A DNA stretch of 64,000 bases, taken from contig NZ_FNAC01000023.1 of assembly GCF_900101705.1 (NCBI RefSeq), positions 1-64,000 of the forward strand. The letters are read 5' to 3'. This document shows, piece by piece, positions 9,276-16,901 of this stretch. The notes beneath the pieces are model-generated. The model was not told the DNA's origin and did no database searches. It saw only the letters and a program-made list of their open reading frames with translations. Position numbers and translations under genes: made by a program. This DNA is from Algoriphagus faecimaris (lineage in GTDB: Bacteria; Bacteroidota; Bacteroidia; Cytophagales; Cyclobacteriaceae). Numbering within the stretch: the stretch's first letter is position 1; each line of letters starts with the position of its first letter.

Positions 9276-10157
9276 ATGAGTGTACTAGTCAATAAAAATT
9301 CCAAAGTAATCGTACAAGGATTCACTGGGTCTGAGGGTTCTTTTCACGCACAGCAAATGATCGAATACGGCACCAACGTAGTAGGCGGTGTCACTCCAGG
9401 TAAAGGAGGCTCAACTCATTTGGAGCGACCCGTATTCAATTCAGTAGAGGAAGCAGTTCAAAAGACTGGTGCAGACACCTCCATTATTTTTGTACCACCT
9501 GCCTTTGCGGCAGATGCTATCATGGAAGCTGCAGATGCAGGGATTCAAGTCATCATCACCATTACAGAAGGTATTCCTGTGGCTGATATGATGAAAGCTA
9601 AGCCTTATATTAAAGAGCGGGGTGTTACCTTGATCGGCCCCAACTGCCCTGGTGTCATTACTCCAGGAGAAGCTAAGGTAGGTATCATGCCGGGCTTTGT
9701 TTTCAAGCCGGGACGCATCGGAATCGTCTCTAAATCCGGGACCTTGACCTATGAAGCTGCCGATCAAGTGGCTAAAGCGGGGCTTGGAGTATCGACAGCT
9801 ATCGGTATTGGAGGAGATCCGATCATCGGAACCTCTACCAAGCAGGCTGTACAACTTCTGATGGAAGATCCAGAAACTGATGCGATCGTCATGATCGGTG
9901 AAATCGGAGGAAACTACGAGGCAGAAGCTGCCAAGTGGATTCGAGAAACTGGAAACAAAAAGCCTGTAGTAGGATTTATTGCTGGACAGACAGCACCTCC
10001 AGGTCGAAGAATGGGGCATGCCGGAGCAATCATCGGTGGAGCTGACGATACTGCAGCTGCCAAAATGCGAATTATGAAGGAAAACGGTATCCACGTAGCT
10101 GAATCACCCGCAGAAATCGGAGCAGTGATGGCCAAAGTATTAGGCGTAAACGCTTAA
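9276..10157 (+). CDS. sucD: Succinate-CoA ligase, alpha subunit
   Basis: The 293-residue alpha subunit of succinyl-CoA synthetase, which with SucC interconverts succinyl-CoA and succinate plus nucleoside triphosphate in the TCA cycle. The N-terminal CoA-binding domain contains [10 protein letters not shown] (15-24) and NCPGVITPG (123-131); the phosphorylated histidine is H248 in MGHAGAII, and the length matches the family. I chose the ATG at 9276 because a longer frame (from 9189) would start upstream of the recognisable promoter and add residues the family lacks. sucC is not in the window, so the two subunits are encoded apart. A strong terminator follows. Confidence 0.96.
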   Translation: MSVLVNKNSKVIVQGFTGSEGSFHAQQMIEYGTNVVGGVTPGKGGSTHLERPVFNSVEEAVQKTGADTSIIFVPPAFAADAIMEAADAGIQVIITITEGIPVADMMKAKPYIKERGVTLIGPNCPGVITPGEAKVGIMPGFVFKPGRIGIVSKSGTLTYEAADQVAKAGLGVSTAIGIGGDPIIGTSTKQAVQLLMEDPETDAIVMIGEIGGNYEAEAAKWIRETGNKKPVVGFIAGQTAPPGRRMGHAGAIIGGADDTAAAKMRIMKENGIHVAESPAEIGAVMAKVLGVNA

Positions 10158-10187
10158 TCTCCAATTCTCCATCCAATTTATAAAGTT

Positions 10188-10223
10188 AAAACCCGCTTTG
10201 ATTTATTTCAAAGTGGGTTTTTT
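10188..10223 (+). terminator. Terminator of sucD
   Basis: AAAACCCGCTTTGA (10188-10201) pairs with TCAAAGTGGGTTTT (10209-10222) around a short loop and runs into a T tract, with one G-T pair. Confidence 0.85.
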
Positions 10224-10236
10224 ATGGTTTTCATAT

Positions 10237-10275
10237 AAAAAAAACAAGCCTACAGAAATTTCACAAAGGCTTGGT
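10237..10275 (-). terminator. Minus-strand terminator behind a gene remnant
   Basis: AAGCCT (10246-10251) pairs with AGGCTT (10267-10272) with extra A-T pairs outside. The A run at 10237-10244 becomes a T run on the minus strand, so it suits the broken minus-strand gene ending at 10290. Confidence 0.6.
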
Positions 10276-10289
10276 TTATTATTCAATCT

Positions 10290-10451
10290 TTATTCTCCCT
10301 TTAGAACCGTTTCGATCATCGCATCCACATCTTTCAGTTGAAACTGCATAACTCTTGCGTAGTAGCGCGAACTGGAAGTTCGCGCTACGGATTGGATACT
10401 CATCAATTCGGCACGGGCAGGAGCACCGATATCGGAACGATTTCTAGCATC
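10290..10451 (-). pseudogene. C-terminal remnant of a broken gene
   Basis: A frame of 53 codons open back to an in-frame stop at 10452-10454, with no start. The last part reads MQFQLKDVDAMIETVLKGE before a TAA at 10290-10292, and the upstream part reads RNRSDIGAPARAELMS. The middle codons come from a perfect palindrome, so a REP-like element seems to have inserted in or near the end of a real gene. A terminator follows, as for a genuine gene end. I do not recognise the parent family. Confidence 0.5.
10362..10388. repeat. REP-like perfect palindrome
   Basis: Two 12-base arms, GTAGCGCGAACT and AGTTCGCGCTAC, around the 3-base centre GGA, all perfectly paired and much richer in GC than the flanking DNA. 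This is the size and shape of repetitive extragenic palindromes mobilised by RAYT-type Y1 transposases. No transposase is present nearby and no second copy was noticed in the window. Confidence 0.65.
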
Positions 10452-10546
10452 TTACTCCATGGGTGAAGCCAATCTTTCCACATGAGTGCGCTGTAGATTT
10501 ATTCGATAGGTTTAGAACATGATAGTTCTGACCACAATCCTATATA

Positions 10547-10867
10547 CTAATCACTCAACATAGCCGCCCGAGTATAGGCTTCATTCCCATTGTCCACACT
10601 TCTTAAAGAAATAGACTTTAATTGAATTTTATTTTCGACTCTCAACCAGCGAATTACCTGCTCATAGGTCTTGGATCTTGCATTTAGATATTCTCCATTC
10701 AGGCCATCTACGATTTTGGAGATAATACTGGCCAAAAACAAGTCGGTATTCAACAAGTCAAAAGAAATTTCATAATACCGAATTTTCCCTACGGTATGGA
10801 CATTGAATAATCCCTCATTAGAAATCGTACCCGCTGTACCGATGTCTTGATATTTTTTAAACGGACT
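10547..10867 (-). pseudogene. Startless open frame, probable gene fragment
   Basis: A frame of 106 codons bounded upstream by a stop (10868-10870) and ending with a stop at 10547-10549. No ATG begins it; only an internal TTG at 10756 could, giving 69 residues. The text (IGTAGTISNEGLFNVHTVGK, then KIRYYEISFDLLNTDLFL) looks like real protein with mixed composition rather than an antisense artefact, with helical C-terminal content. I do not recognise it. Its position inside a decayed segment suggests a truncated gene. Confidence 0.4.
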
Positions 10868-11220
10868 CTATTTTCCTAACTTTGTAGTTTAAGGAGTAGA
10901 TGCAGCCACATTCTTCCTATTAATTTATGACCGTAACTCACACTTGAAATTAGGAGGAATAGAACAAGTAACAGTTGAAAATATTTTTAAATAGCAATTA
11001 GTAAAATCGAGTAGAAAAGTAGCCTTGAAACCAAGTGAAACAAACAGACATTTATGATCGGTAAGTTCGAATTTTGAAAAATGAAATATGAAGATGATTT
11101 TCAGAATCTAAGCTTGCACTTGAAGCCTTATCATCCGTAGGCAGGAAACCAAGGTGATTTTTTAGTCCCTAAGATTTACTCTCAATTAATTAAGGTTTAT
11201 ACTATACCTCAAATAAATAA

Positions 11221-13872
11221 TTATAATGCATATTCTACACGAAGCATCAATTGTCTTGGCCTAAGGGTTCTAAATTCTTCGACAAGGATAAAAGATGAAT
11301 TAGAGATCCTCGCCCACTCATTTTGACCTAACAGATTGGTAGCAACAACAGAGAACTCTATTCGCTTAGCCGGAAACTTAATATTGTAAGTGAAATCAAG
11401 AAAGCTAACAGTGGACTTTGATTCTACTACATTTGAACTGATACTCAACGACTCGAAAGTTAATTTGGCTGTTTGTTTCTGATTCGGTAAAAGGAGGAAA
11501 GAAAAGGATGGTGTAGAAATAATGGATTCATTATCAAAAGCATTTGGAGTAGCTGATCGGACTAATGATAAATCATACCTCAATTCAAAATTAATCTTCC
11601 CGGTTTTTCTGTATACAGCTTTCAAATACCCATTCAATTGTTTGTAATTTAAGTTTTGAAAAACATCATTTACAGCTATTTCCCTTTGAATCCAGTTGTA
11701 GGCTGAGCCCATTGCCACTGTGGTTTTTCTTCTAGGAAAATACTTACTAATATCGCCATTCCAAGAGAAGGATTTTTCAATATTCTCCCTTTCAAAGGAA
11801 CTCAACTGAACCAGACCGCTTTCCAACACCTGGTTTTTCATCAATACATTACGCTTGATATGTGCTAACGAAAAGGCAGAATTGGCAAATAGAGAAATGA
11901 GGGGATCCTTAAAACTTTGGCTAAAAGCTACTCTATTAGACTTAAAAATAGGAATAGGAGCATTTTTGACTTGGATGGTTTGATAATTTAGAAATATCTG
12001 GCCGGGATAAATATCGTAAAGGTCACCAATGGTTACTTTTCTTGCGGCTGAATTTCTGAAACTAAGATATGGTGATGCCTCCCAAGAAAAAAAGAGAGTC
12101 GGTTCTAAAAACAAACGATTAGGACTTTCGATACTCATTTCTTCAAAAACCTCCCGGAGCTGAAGATTAGCAAATTTTACAGGAATAGTAATTTTTAAAT
12201 TAGACTTCTTGGTATTCCTTTCAGCAGAAACCAAAGCCCAACCTGAGGCTTCTCTAAGCCGGATATTATTTTGGAAAGGGAACCCTATTAAAGACTCTCT
12301 ATAATAGGTAGCTGAGCCCAAAACTGAATTTTTCAACAAAACCCCAAAACTTGAAGTAGTATTGAGGCCCAAAAGTCTCATATTTTTTATAGAAAGTGAA
12401 TTGTTAAAATGGTAGGAATTAAACCGAACCCTTTGTAAACTTTCACTTGCTGTTTGGAGAGAGTCCGCAAAACCCAAGAAAGGAGGTGTCGTTTCTAACC
12501 TAGGTGTTTGGGATAAAAAGAAGGCATACGAATTAAAATCCAATACCTTTTCTCCCTTTTTGATCAATTTCCGAAAAGAATTGGAGAGAATGATATCAGG
12601 GCTGTTTATATCCTGAATCAAATTTTGATTTTGAAATATTACGTCACTTCGGTAACGGGAATTAACCCAAGAAGCATCAAACTGATTGTAGAAATAGTCT
12701 GTTTCTGCATTTTTGGTAAGATTTATTTTTAGGTTTAGTCGGTCCCTGATTTCATCCAAAGTCCCTGCTTCACTGACTTCAACATTTCCCTCATCCAAAT
12801 AGTAAGTTCTTTGAATCAAAAAAGAGTTACTCACATCCTCCCTAGAATAGTCTATGGCAGATTTCACTTGGATATCTTTTGAGTTCTTTTTCAGGGTATT
12901 GACCGAAGCCAAGATACTTTTATTAAAAATAAAACGGCTGTCTTGGCTAGTACCCATTCTAAAACCAGCTGGCCGAAACCATTCATTAACTACCTCATTT
13001 CCAGATGTAGCAATCTGATTCCCAAGATCTGTTAATTCATCAGAAAGCTCCTTCCCCGCGTTATTAGTCCCAAGACTAACAATAGACTGAAATTGATCAT
13101 TAAAAATCATAGGAGCGGCTTTGACATCCCAAATCCCTGGAAATCCCCCTCCCAAATAACCTCTACCAATGAGTACATTTTTCTTTTTCAACCGGACATT
13201 TAAAGAGGATTTGGAAGAAAATTCCAACCCATCAAGAATTTTTACAGGCTGATGATTTTCTAAAATTTCCACAGATTTAACAGCATCCACGGGCATATTT
13301 TTAGTAGCAAGATTATACCTACCTTCCAGCAAATCAAGCCCCTCGATGTAGAATTTTTGTATCGCTTCTCCCTTGTAATTGATAGACCCATTAGGGTTTA
13401 CTTCAATACCAGGCAATTTTCTGAGAACATCGATTAAAACCTTGTCATTTTGATCAGAAAATCCATCGATATCATAAGATAAGGTGTCCTTTTTTTGAGA
13501 AATAGGGCTTTTTGCTCCTTCAAGCATGAATGATTCCAACTCAAGGAAAGACTCTTCGACAGGAATTTCTATCACTTGGGAGGTATTAGCTATTCTTAAC
13601 TCAACTGTCTCGATGGTCAGCGATTTTGCGATCAACCACAAACTATCCAGAGGTGAATCAATTGTCAATGAAAAACTTCCATCTCCATTGCTCACATCAA
13701 AGGCTAAAATCTCAGAATCTTTTTGTGCCTGGATTAAGACGTTTACTCCCTTTTGAATGCTGGGGTTGGTTAAATTTTGTATTTTTCCGGATAGAATAGT
13801 TTGGCTATTCACTGTCTTAAAATTCGCTATAATCAGTAAGACCATTAAAAAATACCCAGCACTTACTTTCAT
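11221..13872 (-). CDS. TonB-dependent receptor-like outer-membrane protein
   Basis: An 883-residue protein with a signal peptide (cleavage near NSQ24), an N-terminal carboxypeptidase-regulatory-like beta-sandwich (about 25-110; GKIQNLTNPSIQKGVNVLI, then DGSFSLTI), a plug domain (about 125-230) with the segment DVLRKLPGIEVNPNGSINYK, and a C-terminal beta-barrel with alternating aromatic strands that ends at residue Leu883. It lies in the outer membrane and belongs to the TonB-receptor-like barrels found beside GLPGLI genes. No TonB box is obvious, so energised uptake is not certain. Its start overlaps the GLPGLI gene's stop by 4 bases. The substrate is unknown; the upstream small peptide may be related to it. 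Confidence 0.85.
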   Translation of the reverse strand: MKVSAGYFLMVLLIIANFKTVNSQTILSGKIQNLTNPSIQKGVNVLIQAQKDSEILAFDVSNGDGSFSLTIDSPLDSLWLIAKSLTIETVELRIANTSQVIEIPVEESFLELESFMLEGAKSPISQKKDTLSYDIDGFSDQNDKVLIDVLRKLPGIEVNPNGSINYKGEAIQKFYIEGLDLLEGRYNLATKNMPVDAVKSVEILENHQPVKILDGLEFSSKSSLNVRLKKKNVLIGRGYLGGGFPGIWDVKAAPMIFNDQFQSIVSLGTNNAGKELSDELTDLGNQIATSGNEVVNEWFRPAGFRMGTSQDSRFIFNKSILASVNTLKKNSKDIQVKSAIDYSREDVSNSFLIQRTYYLDEGNVEVSEAGTLDEIRDRLNLKINLTKNAETDYFYNQFDASWVNSRYRSDVIFQNQNLIQDINSPDIILSNSFRKLIKKGEKVLDFNSYAFFLSQTPRLETTPPFLGFADSLQTASESLQRVRFNSYHFNNSLSIKNMRLLGLNTTSSFGVLLKNSVLGSATYYRESLIGFPFQNNIRLREASGWALVSAERNTKKSNLKITIPVKFANLQLREVFEEMSIESPNRLFLEPTLFFSWEASPYLSFRNSAARKVTIGDLYDIYPGQIFLNYQTIQVKNAPIPIFKSNRVAFSQSFKDPLISLFANSAFSLAHIKRNVLMKNQVLESGLVQLSSFERENIEKSFSWNGDISKYFPRRKTTVAMGSAYNWIQREIAVNDVFQNLNYKQLNGYLKAVYRKTGKINFELRYDLSLVRSATPNAFDNESIISTPSFSFLLLPNQKQTAKLTFESLSISSNVVESKSTVSFLDFTYNIKFPAKRIEFSVVATNLLGQNEWARISNSSFILVEEFRTLRPRQLMLRVEYAL

Positions 13873-14756
13873 TTTTTAAGGATTCGTTCAAGGCGATTAT
13901 TTGAGGACTTAAGCCTCTCTTGCACTTGAGCCACAGCAGAGGCGGAAACTTTTCCCGCATCACTTTCACTCATTTGGCTTAATGGATTATCTCTAAACTC
14001 ATCTTCGAGTCTAAAAAATCTAAATTTATCAATTTCAATAGCTTTATCTGACAACTGCTTAGAAAAGTCCACCTCTCGATTTTCAACACCCACTAATTTA
14101 AAATTATAATGACAATCTGCATCGTATAATTCCAATATCAATCCTGGCAAACCGCCAAAAATATATGGCCCATCATTGAAGGGGATTTCTGGAGTGAACC
14201 AAGCAAAATATTCTCTCCCCGAATAGCTTACTCTTGCGAGTTGACAGTCAAAGCCCAAAATCTCCTTAGCCCCGTCAGTAAACTTCCAAGCTAGATTATC
14301 AGATGGCTCAGAAAACACATATTCATTTTTGAATAACTTCCGGTATTGCCTTATATCGCCATCTTCACCGGATTTAAGTACTTTGTATTGTACTTTTGCC
14401 GCGGGATATTTTGCCATTTGCTGTAGCATCTGAGTAAGATCAATACTCCCTGCCTCCTTTCCTAGTTTGTCATTCTGCTTTGCCTGATTCAGATAAATAG
14501 CATAAACGGAATCTTTTTGATATCCCGAATAGCTCTGAAAAAGACTGGAATCGCCCATTCTCCACAGCACCATCAGCTCCTTTTCCTTTAGCTCCAAGTC
14601 AGTAGTATCCCTGGAGTATTCCATTTCGTAGAAAAAGGCGAAATTATTATTTTGAGCAAACAACTGAACTCCAGAGATGTAAGCAATTAGAAAAACAGTG
14701 ATTTTAATTTGACCAAAAACTAAACTGGAATTTAATATTTTCATTGATAGCCTCAT
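13869..14756 (-). CDS. GLPGLI family exported protein
   Basis: A 295-residue protein named after its own motif, GLPGLI, present here at residues 202-207 in FGGLPGLILEL. A signal peptide ends near LFAQ; I set the start at 14756 (MRLSMKIL), with 14744 as an equal alternative. A longer frame to 14915 would overlap the peptide gene upstream and is rejected. The family is restricted largely to Bacteroidota, is exported, and is usually encoded beside TonB-receptor-like barrels, as here; its biochemical role is not established. It lies 67 bases after the small peptide gene and overlaps the barrel gene by 4 bases. Confidence 0.85.
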   Translation of the reverse strand: MRLSMKILNSSLVFGQIKITVFLIAYISGVQLFAQNNNFAFFYEMEYSRDTTDLELKEKELMVLWRMGDSSLFQSYSGYQKDSVYAIYLNQAKQNDKLGKEAGSIDLTQMLQQMAKYPAAKVQYKVLKSGEDGDIRQYRKLFKNEYVFSEPSDNLAWKFTDGAKEILGFDCQLARVSYSGREYFAWFTPEIPFNDGPYIFGGLPGLILELYDADCHYNFKLVGVENREVDFSKQLSDKAIEIDKFRFFRLEDEFRDNPLSQMSESDAGKVSASAVAQVQERLKSSNNRLERILKK

Positions 14757-14823
14757 TTTGAATTCTAATTTTCTTGTACATATAAATAAACAGGGAGAAT
14801 TCAAATCTACCTGTCTATCCTGA

Positions 14824-15012
14824 TTACGGATTTCCACAGAAAAAATTTTCCCAATGTGCGGCATCTTGGACCCTCTCTGCTTCTGAAAAACCACAAGCAA
14901 TAGCCGCTTCTCCACAAGTGGTCATAAATGGGACGCACCCAAATTCAGGGATTGACTCCTGAGCAAATGACGGCAATATCGATATTAAACCTATCAATAT
15001 TACAAAAGACAT
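14824..15012 (-). CDS. Small cysteine-rich exported peptide
   Basis: A 62-residue product with a hydrophobic signal (MSFVILIGLISILPSFAQ) and a mature part of about 44 residues carrying four cysteines, C26, C33, C40 and C59, spaced 7-7-19, ending FFCGNP. The spacing suggests two disulfides or a bound ligand. The signal lacks basic residues, but the codons just upstream of the ATG, starting with ATA at 15033, encode a Lys-rich run (IKKIKKN), so the natural start may be a mutated or non-standard codon there. It is first in the run with the GLPGLI and TonB-like genes. No family recognised; could be a secreted ligand or metal-binding peptide. Confidence 0.65.
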   Translation of the reverse strand: MSFVILIGLISILPSFAQESIPEFGCVPFMTTCGEAAIACGFSEAERVQDAAHWENFFCGNP

Positions 15013-15049
15013 ATTTTTTTTGATTTTTTTTATATTTAAAATGTTTTAA

Positions 15050-15082
15050 ATAAGTTATCTTCTAATATATATATATATGCAA
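15050..15082 (-). promoter_or_regulatory. Promoter with an (AT)7 spacer tract, peptide-GLPGLI-TonB operon
   Basis: On the minus strand, ATTG ends at 15080 and TAACTTAT (15057-15050) matches TAnnTT of the -7 element. The 22-base spacer contains the (AT)7 tract at 15065-15078. Transcription would start near 15042, about 30 bases before the peptide ATG. Confidence 0.4.
15065..15078. repeat. (AT)7 dinucleotide tract
   Basis: Seven perfect AT units between the predicted -33 and -7 elements of the minus-strand operon. Slippage would change the spacer by two bases per unit. Confidence 0.85.
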
Positions 15083-15198
15083 TTCATTTCAAGATTTTTT
15101 TGATAAAATAAAAATCAAGCCTATGATTACTTTTCCGATTTAATCCAGTTGAATTTTCATTGAGAAGACATTTCTTAAGTAAATCAACCCTCATTCCT

Positions 15199-15206
15199 TA
15201 CCTTTG
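15199..15206 (+). promoter_or_regulatory. -7 element of the ABC-F gene (TACCTTTG)
   Basis: TACCTTTG matches TAnnTTTG exactly and lies 19 bases before the ATG at 15226; a longer start at 15160 would precede it. The -33 element is weak. Confidence 0.5.
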
Positions 15207-15225
15207 CGGCTTCAAATTCAAATTT

Positions 15226-16857
15226 ATGCTATCAGTAGACAATGTGACCGTGCAGCATGGAGGTACGGCACTTTTCAGTAATATTTCCTTCGCCATCAAT
15301 GAAAATGACAAAATCGCTCTGATGGGTAAAAATGGAGCTGGTAAATCGACCTTACTTAAGATCATAGCAGGCCAAAGCAAACCTACTTCCGGTATGGTCT
15401 CCGCTCCAAAGGACTTTGTGGTTGCATACCTTCCCCAGCATCTCTTGACCTCAGACGATTGCTCTGTCCTTGATGAGACGGCAAAAGCTTTTGCCAGCTA
15501 CCTCAATATGAAGGCTGAGATCGAAAAAATTAATGAAGAGCTGACTGTGCGCACCGATTATGAATCAGAAGAATACTACAAGCTGATTGAGCAAGTTTCC
15601 GAATTGAGCGAAAAATTTTATGCAATCGAGGAAGTAAATTACGAGGCGGAGGTAGAGAAAGTACTTTTAGGGCTTGGCTTCGAAAGGGAAGATTTGCAAA
15701 GAGCCACTTCAGAGTTTTCCGGAGGATGGCGTATGCGGATCGAACTAGCCAAAATCTTGCTCCAAAAGCCAGACTTAATTCTGCTGGATGAACCTACCAA
15801 CCACTTGGATATCGAATCCATCCAATGGCTGGAGGATTTTTTAATGAATAAAGCCAAGGCTGTTGTAGTGATTTCTCATGACAGAGCTTTTGTAGACAAT
15901 ATCACTACCCGCACAATCGAGGTGACGATGGGTAGAATTTATGATTACAAAGCCAAATACTCCCACTACCTAGAGCTCCGGAAAGAGCGTCGAGAGCAAC
16001 AACAAAAGCACTACGAAGAGCAACAGAAATTCATTGCCGAAACTACTCAGTTTATTGAGCGATTTAAGGGAACCTACTCCAAAACCCTACAAGTACAATC
16101 CCGTGTGAAAATGCTGGAAAAACTCGATATCGTAGAAGTAGACGAAGTAGATACTTCAGCCTTGAAATTGCGCTTTCCTCCATCACCTAGATCGGGCAAA
16201 TACCCTGTGATCGTAGAGGAATTGAGCAAAAGCTATGGCGATCACCTGGTCTTCAAAGACGCCTCCATGACTATCGAGCGTGGACAAAAGGTGTCCTTTG
16301 TCGGTAAAAATGGAGAAGGTAAATCCACCATGATCAAAGCGATTATGGGAGAAATTGATTTTGAAGGGAAATGCGAACTTGGACATAATTCCATGATTGG
16401 ATATTTCGCTCAAAATCAGGCCTCATTACTAGACGAAAGCTTGACAATTTTCGAAACTATAGATCAAATAGCTGTCGGTGAAATCAGATCGAAAATCAAA
16501 GATTTGCTCGGCGCCTTTATGTTTAAAGGAGACGACATCAATAAAAAAGTAAAGGTCCTTTCCGGTGGAGAAAAAACCCGTCTTGCGATGATTAAACTTC
16601 TCCTCGAGCCTGTCAACCTATTGATCCTTGATGAACCGACCAATCACCTCGACATGAAAACCAAGGATATTATCAAAGACGCCTTGAAAGCTTTCGACGG
16701 TACTTTGATCGTAGTTTCTCATGATCGGGATTTCTTAGATGGCTTGGTCACCAAAGTTTTCGAATTTGGCAATAAAAGAGTTAAGGAGCATTTCGAAGAT
16801 ATCAACGGGTTTCTCCGAAATAAAAAGCTGGAAAACCTAAAAGAAGTAGAACGGTAA
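15226..16857 (+). CDS. ABC-F family ATPase (ribosome-associated type)
   Basis: A 543-residue soluble protein with two ABC ATPase domains and no membrane segments, the ABC-F pattern. Domain 1 has Walker A GKNGAGKST near residue 36, signature FSGGWRMR and Walker B ILLDEPTNHLD; a charged linker (about 240-315, rich in Arg, Glu, Gln) separates it from domain 2 with Walker A GKNGEGKST, signature LSGGEKTR and a second LILDEPTNHLD. Such proteins bind the ribosomal E site and act in translation, stalling relief or antibiotic protection. The subgroup (YbiT, Uup, YheS-like) cannot be fixed by eye. I chose the ATG at 15226, just downstream of a -7 element, where family similarity begins. Confidence 0.92.
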   Translation: MLSVDNVTVQHGGTALFSNISFAINENDKIALMGKNGAGKSTLLKIIAGQSKPTSGMVSAPKDFVVAYLPQHLLTSDDCSVLDETAKAFASYLNMKAEIEKINEELTVRTDYESEEYYKLIEQVSELSEKFYAIEEVNYEAEVEKVLLGLGFEREDLQRATSEFSGGWRMRIELAKILLQKPDLILLDEPTNHLDIESIQWLEDFLMNKAKAVVVISHDRAFVDNITTRTIEVTMGRIYDYKAKYSHYLELRKERREQQQKHYEEQQKFIAETTQFIERFKGTYSKTLQVQSRVKMLEKLDIVEVDEVDTSALKLRFPPSPRSGKYPVIVEELSKSYGDHLVFKDASMTIERGQKVSFVGKNGEGKSTMIKAIMGEIDFEGKCELGHNSMIGYFAQNQASLLDESLTIFETIDQIAVGEIRSKIKDLLGAFMFKGDDINKKVKVLSGGEKTRLAMIKLLLEPVNLLILDEPTNHLDMKTKDIIKDALKAFDGTLIVVSHDRDFLDGLVTKVFEFGNKRVKEHFEDINGFLRNKKLENLKEVER

Positions 16858-16861
16858 ACTC

Positions 16862-16895
16862 AAAAAAATCCCGAGCCATTTACTCGGGATTTTTT
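16862..16895 (+). terminator. Terminator of the ABC-F gene
   Basis: ATCCCGAG (16868-16875) pairs with CTCGGGAT (16883-16890), with an A run before and a T run after, so it can also serve the convergent NIPSNAP gene. Confidence 0.88.
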
Positions 16896-16901
16896 ACTCC
16901 A

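Larger units (their letters stand above)
10224..11220. other. Decayed intergenic segment with gene fragments
   Basis: About 1 kb between sucD and the TonB-receptor-like gene with no intact gene. It holds a minus-strand terminator hairpin (10241-10275), the end of a broken gene (10290-10451) interrupted by a palindrome (10362-10388), a second open but startless fragment (10547-10867), and further AT-rich sequence. At 10877-10884 there is a TAACTTTG followed by AAGGAG and an ATG at 10900, but that frame closes after seven codons, so it looks like the remains of a gene start. From 10903 to 11220 I see nothing else. Confidence 0.7.

Noticed and set aside
9441-10094. 217-codon open frame antisense to sucD
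   Set aside because: Its text is Ser/Arg/Cys-rich nonsense imposed by the strongly conserved sucD on the other strand; no domain or start context.
9189-10157. Longer start for sucD at 9189
   Set aside because: It begins upstream of the recognised promoter and adds about 29 residues without family similarity.
13869-14915. Longer start for the GLPGLI protein at 14915
   Set aside because: It would overlap the small peptide gene and place a signal peptide 58 residues inside the protein.
15160-16857. Longer start for the ABC-F protein at 15160
   Set aside because: The -7 element TACCTTTG at 15199 lies inside that extension, so transcription begins after it.
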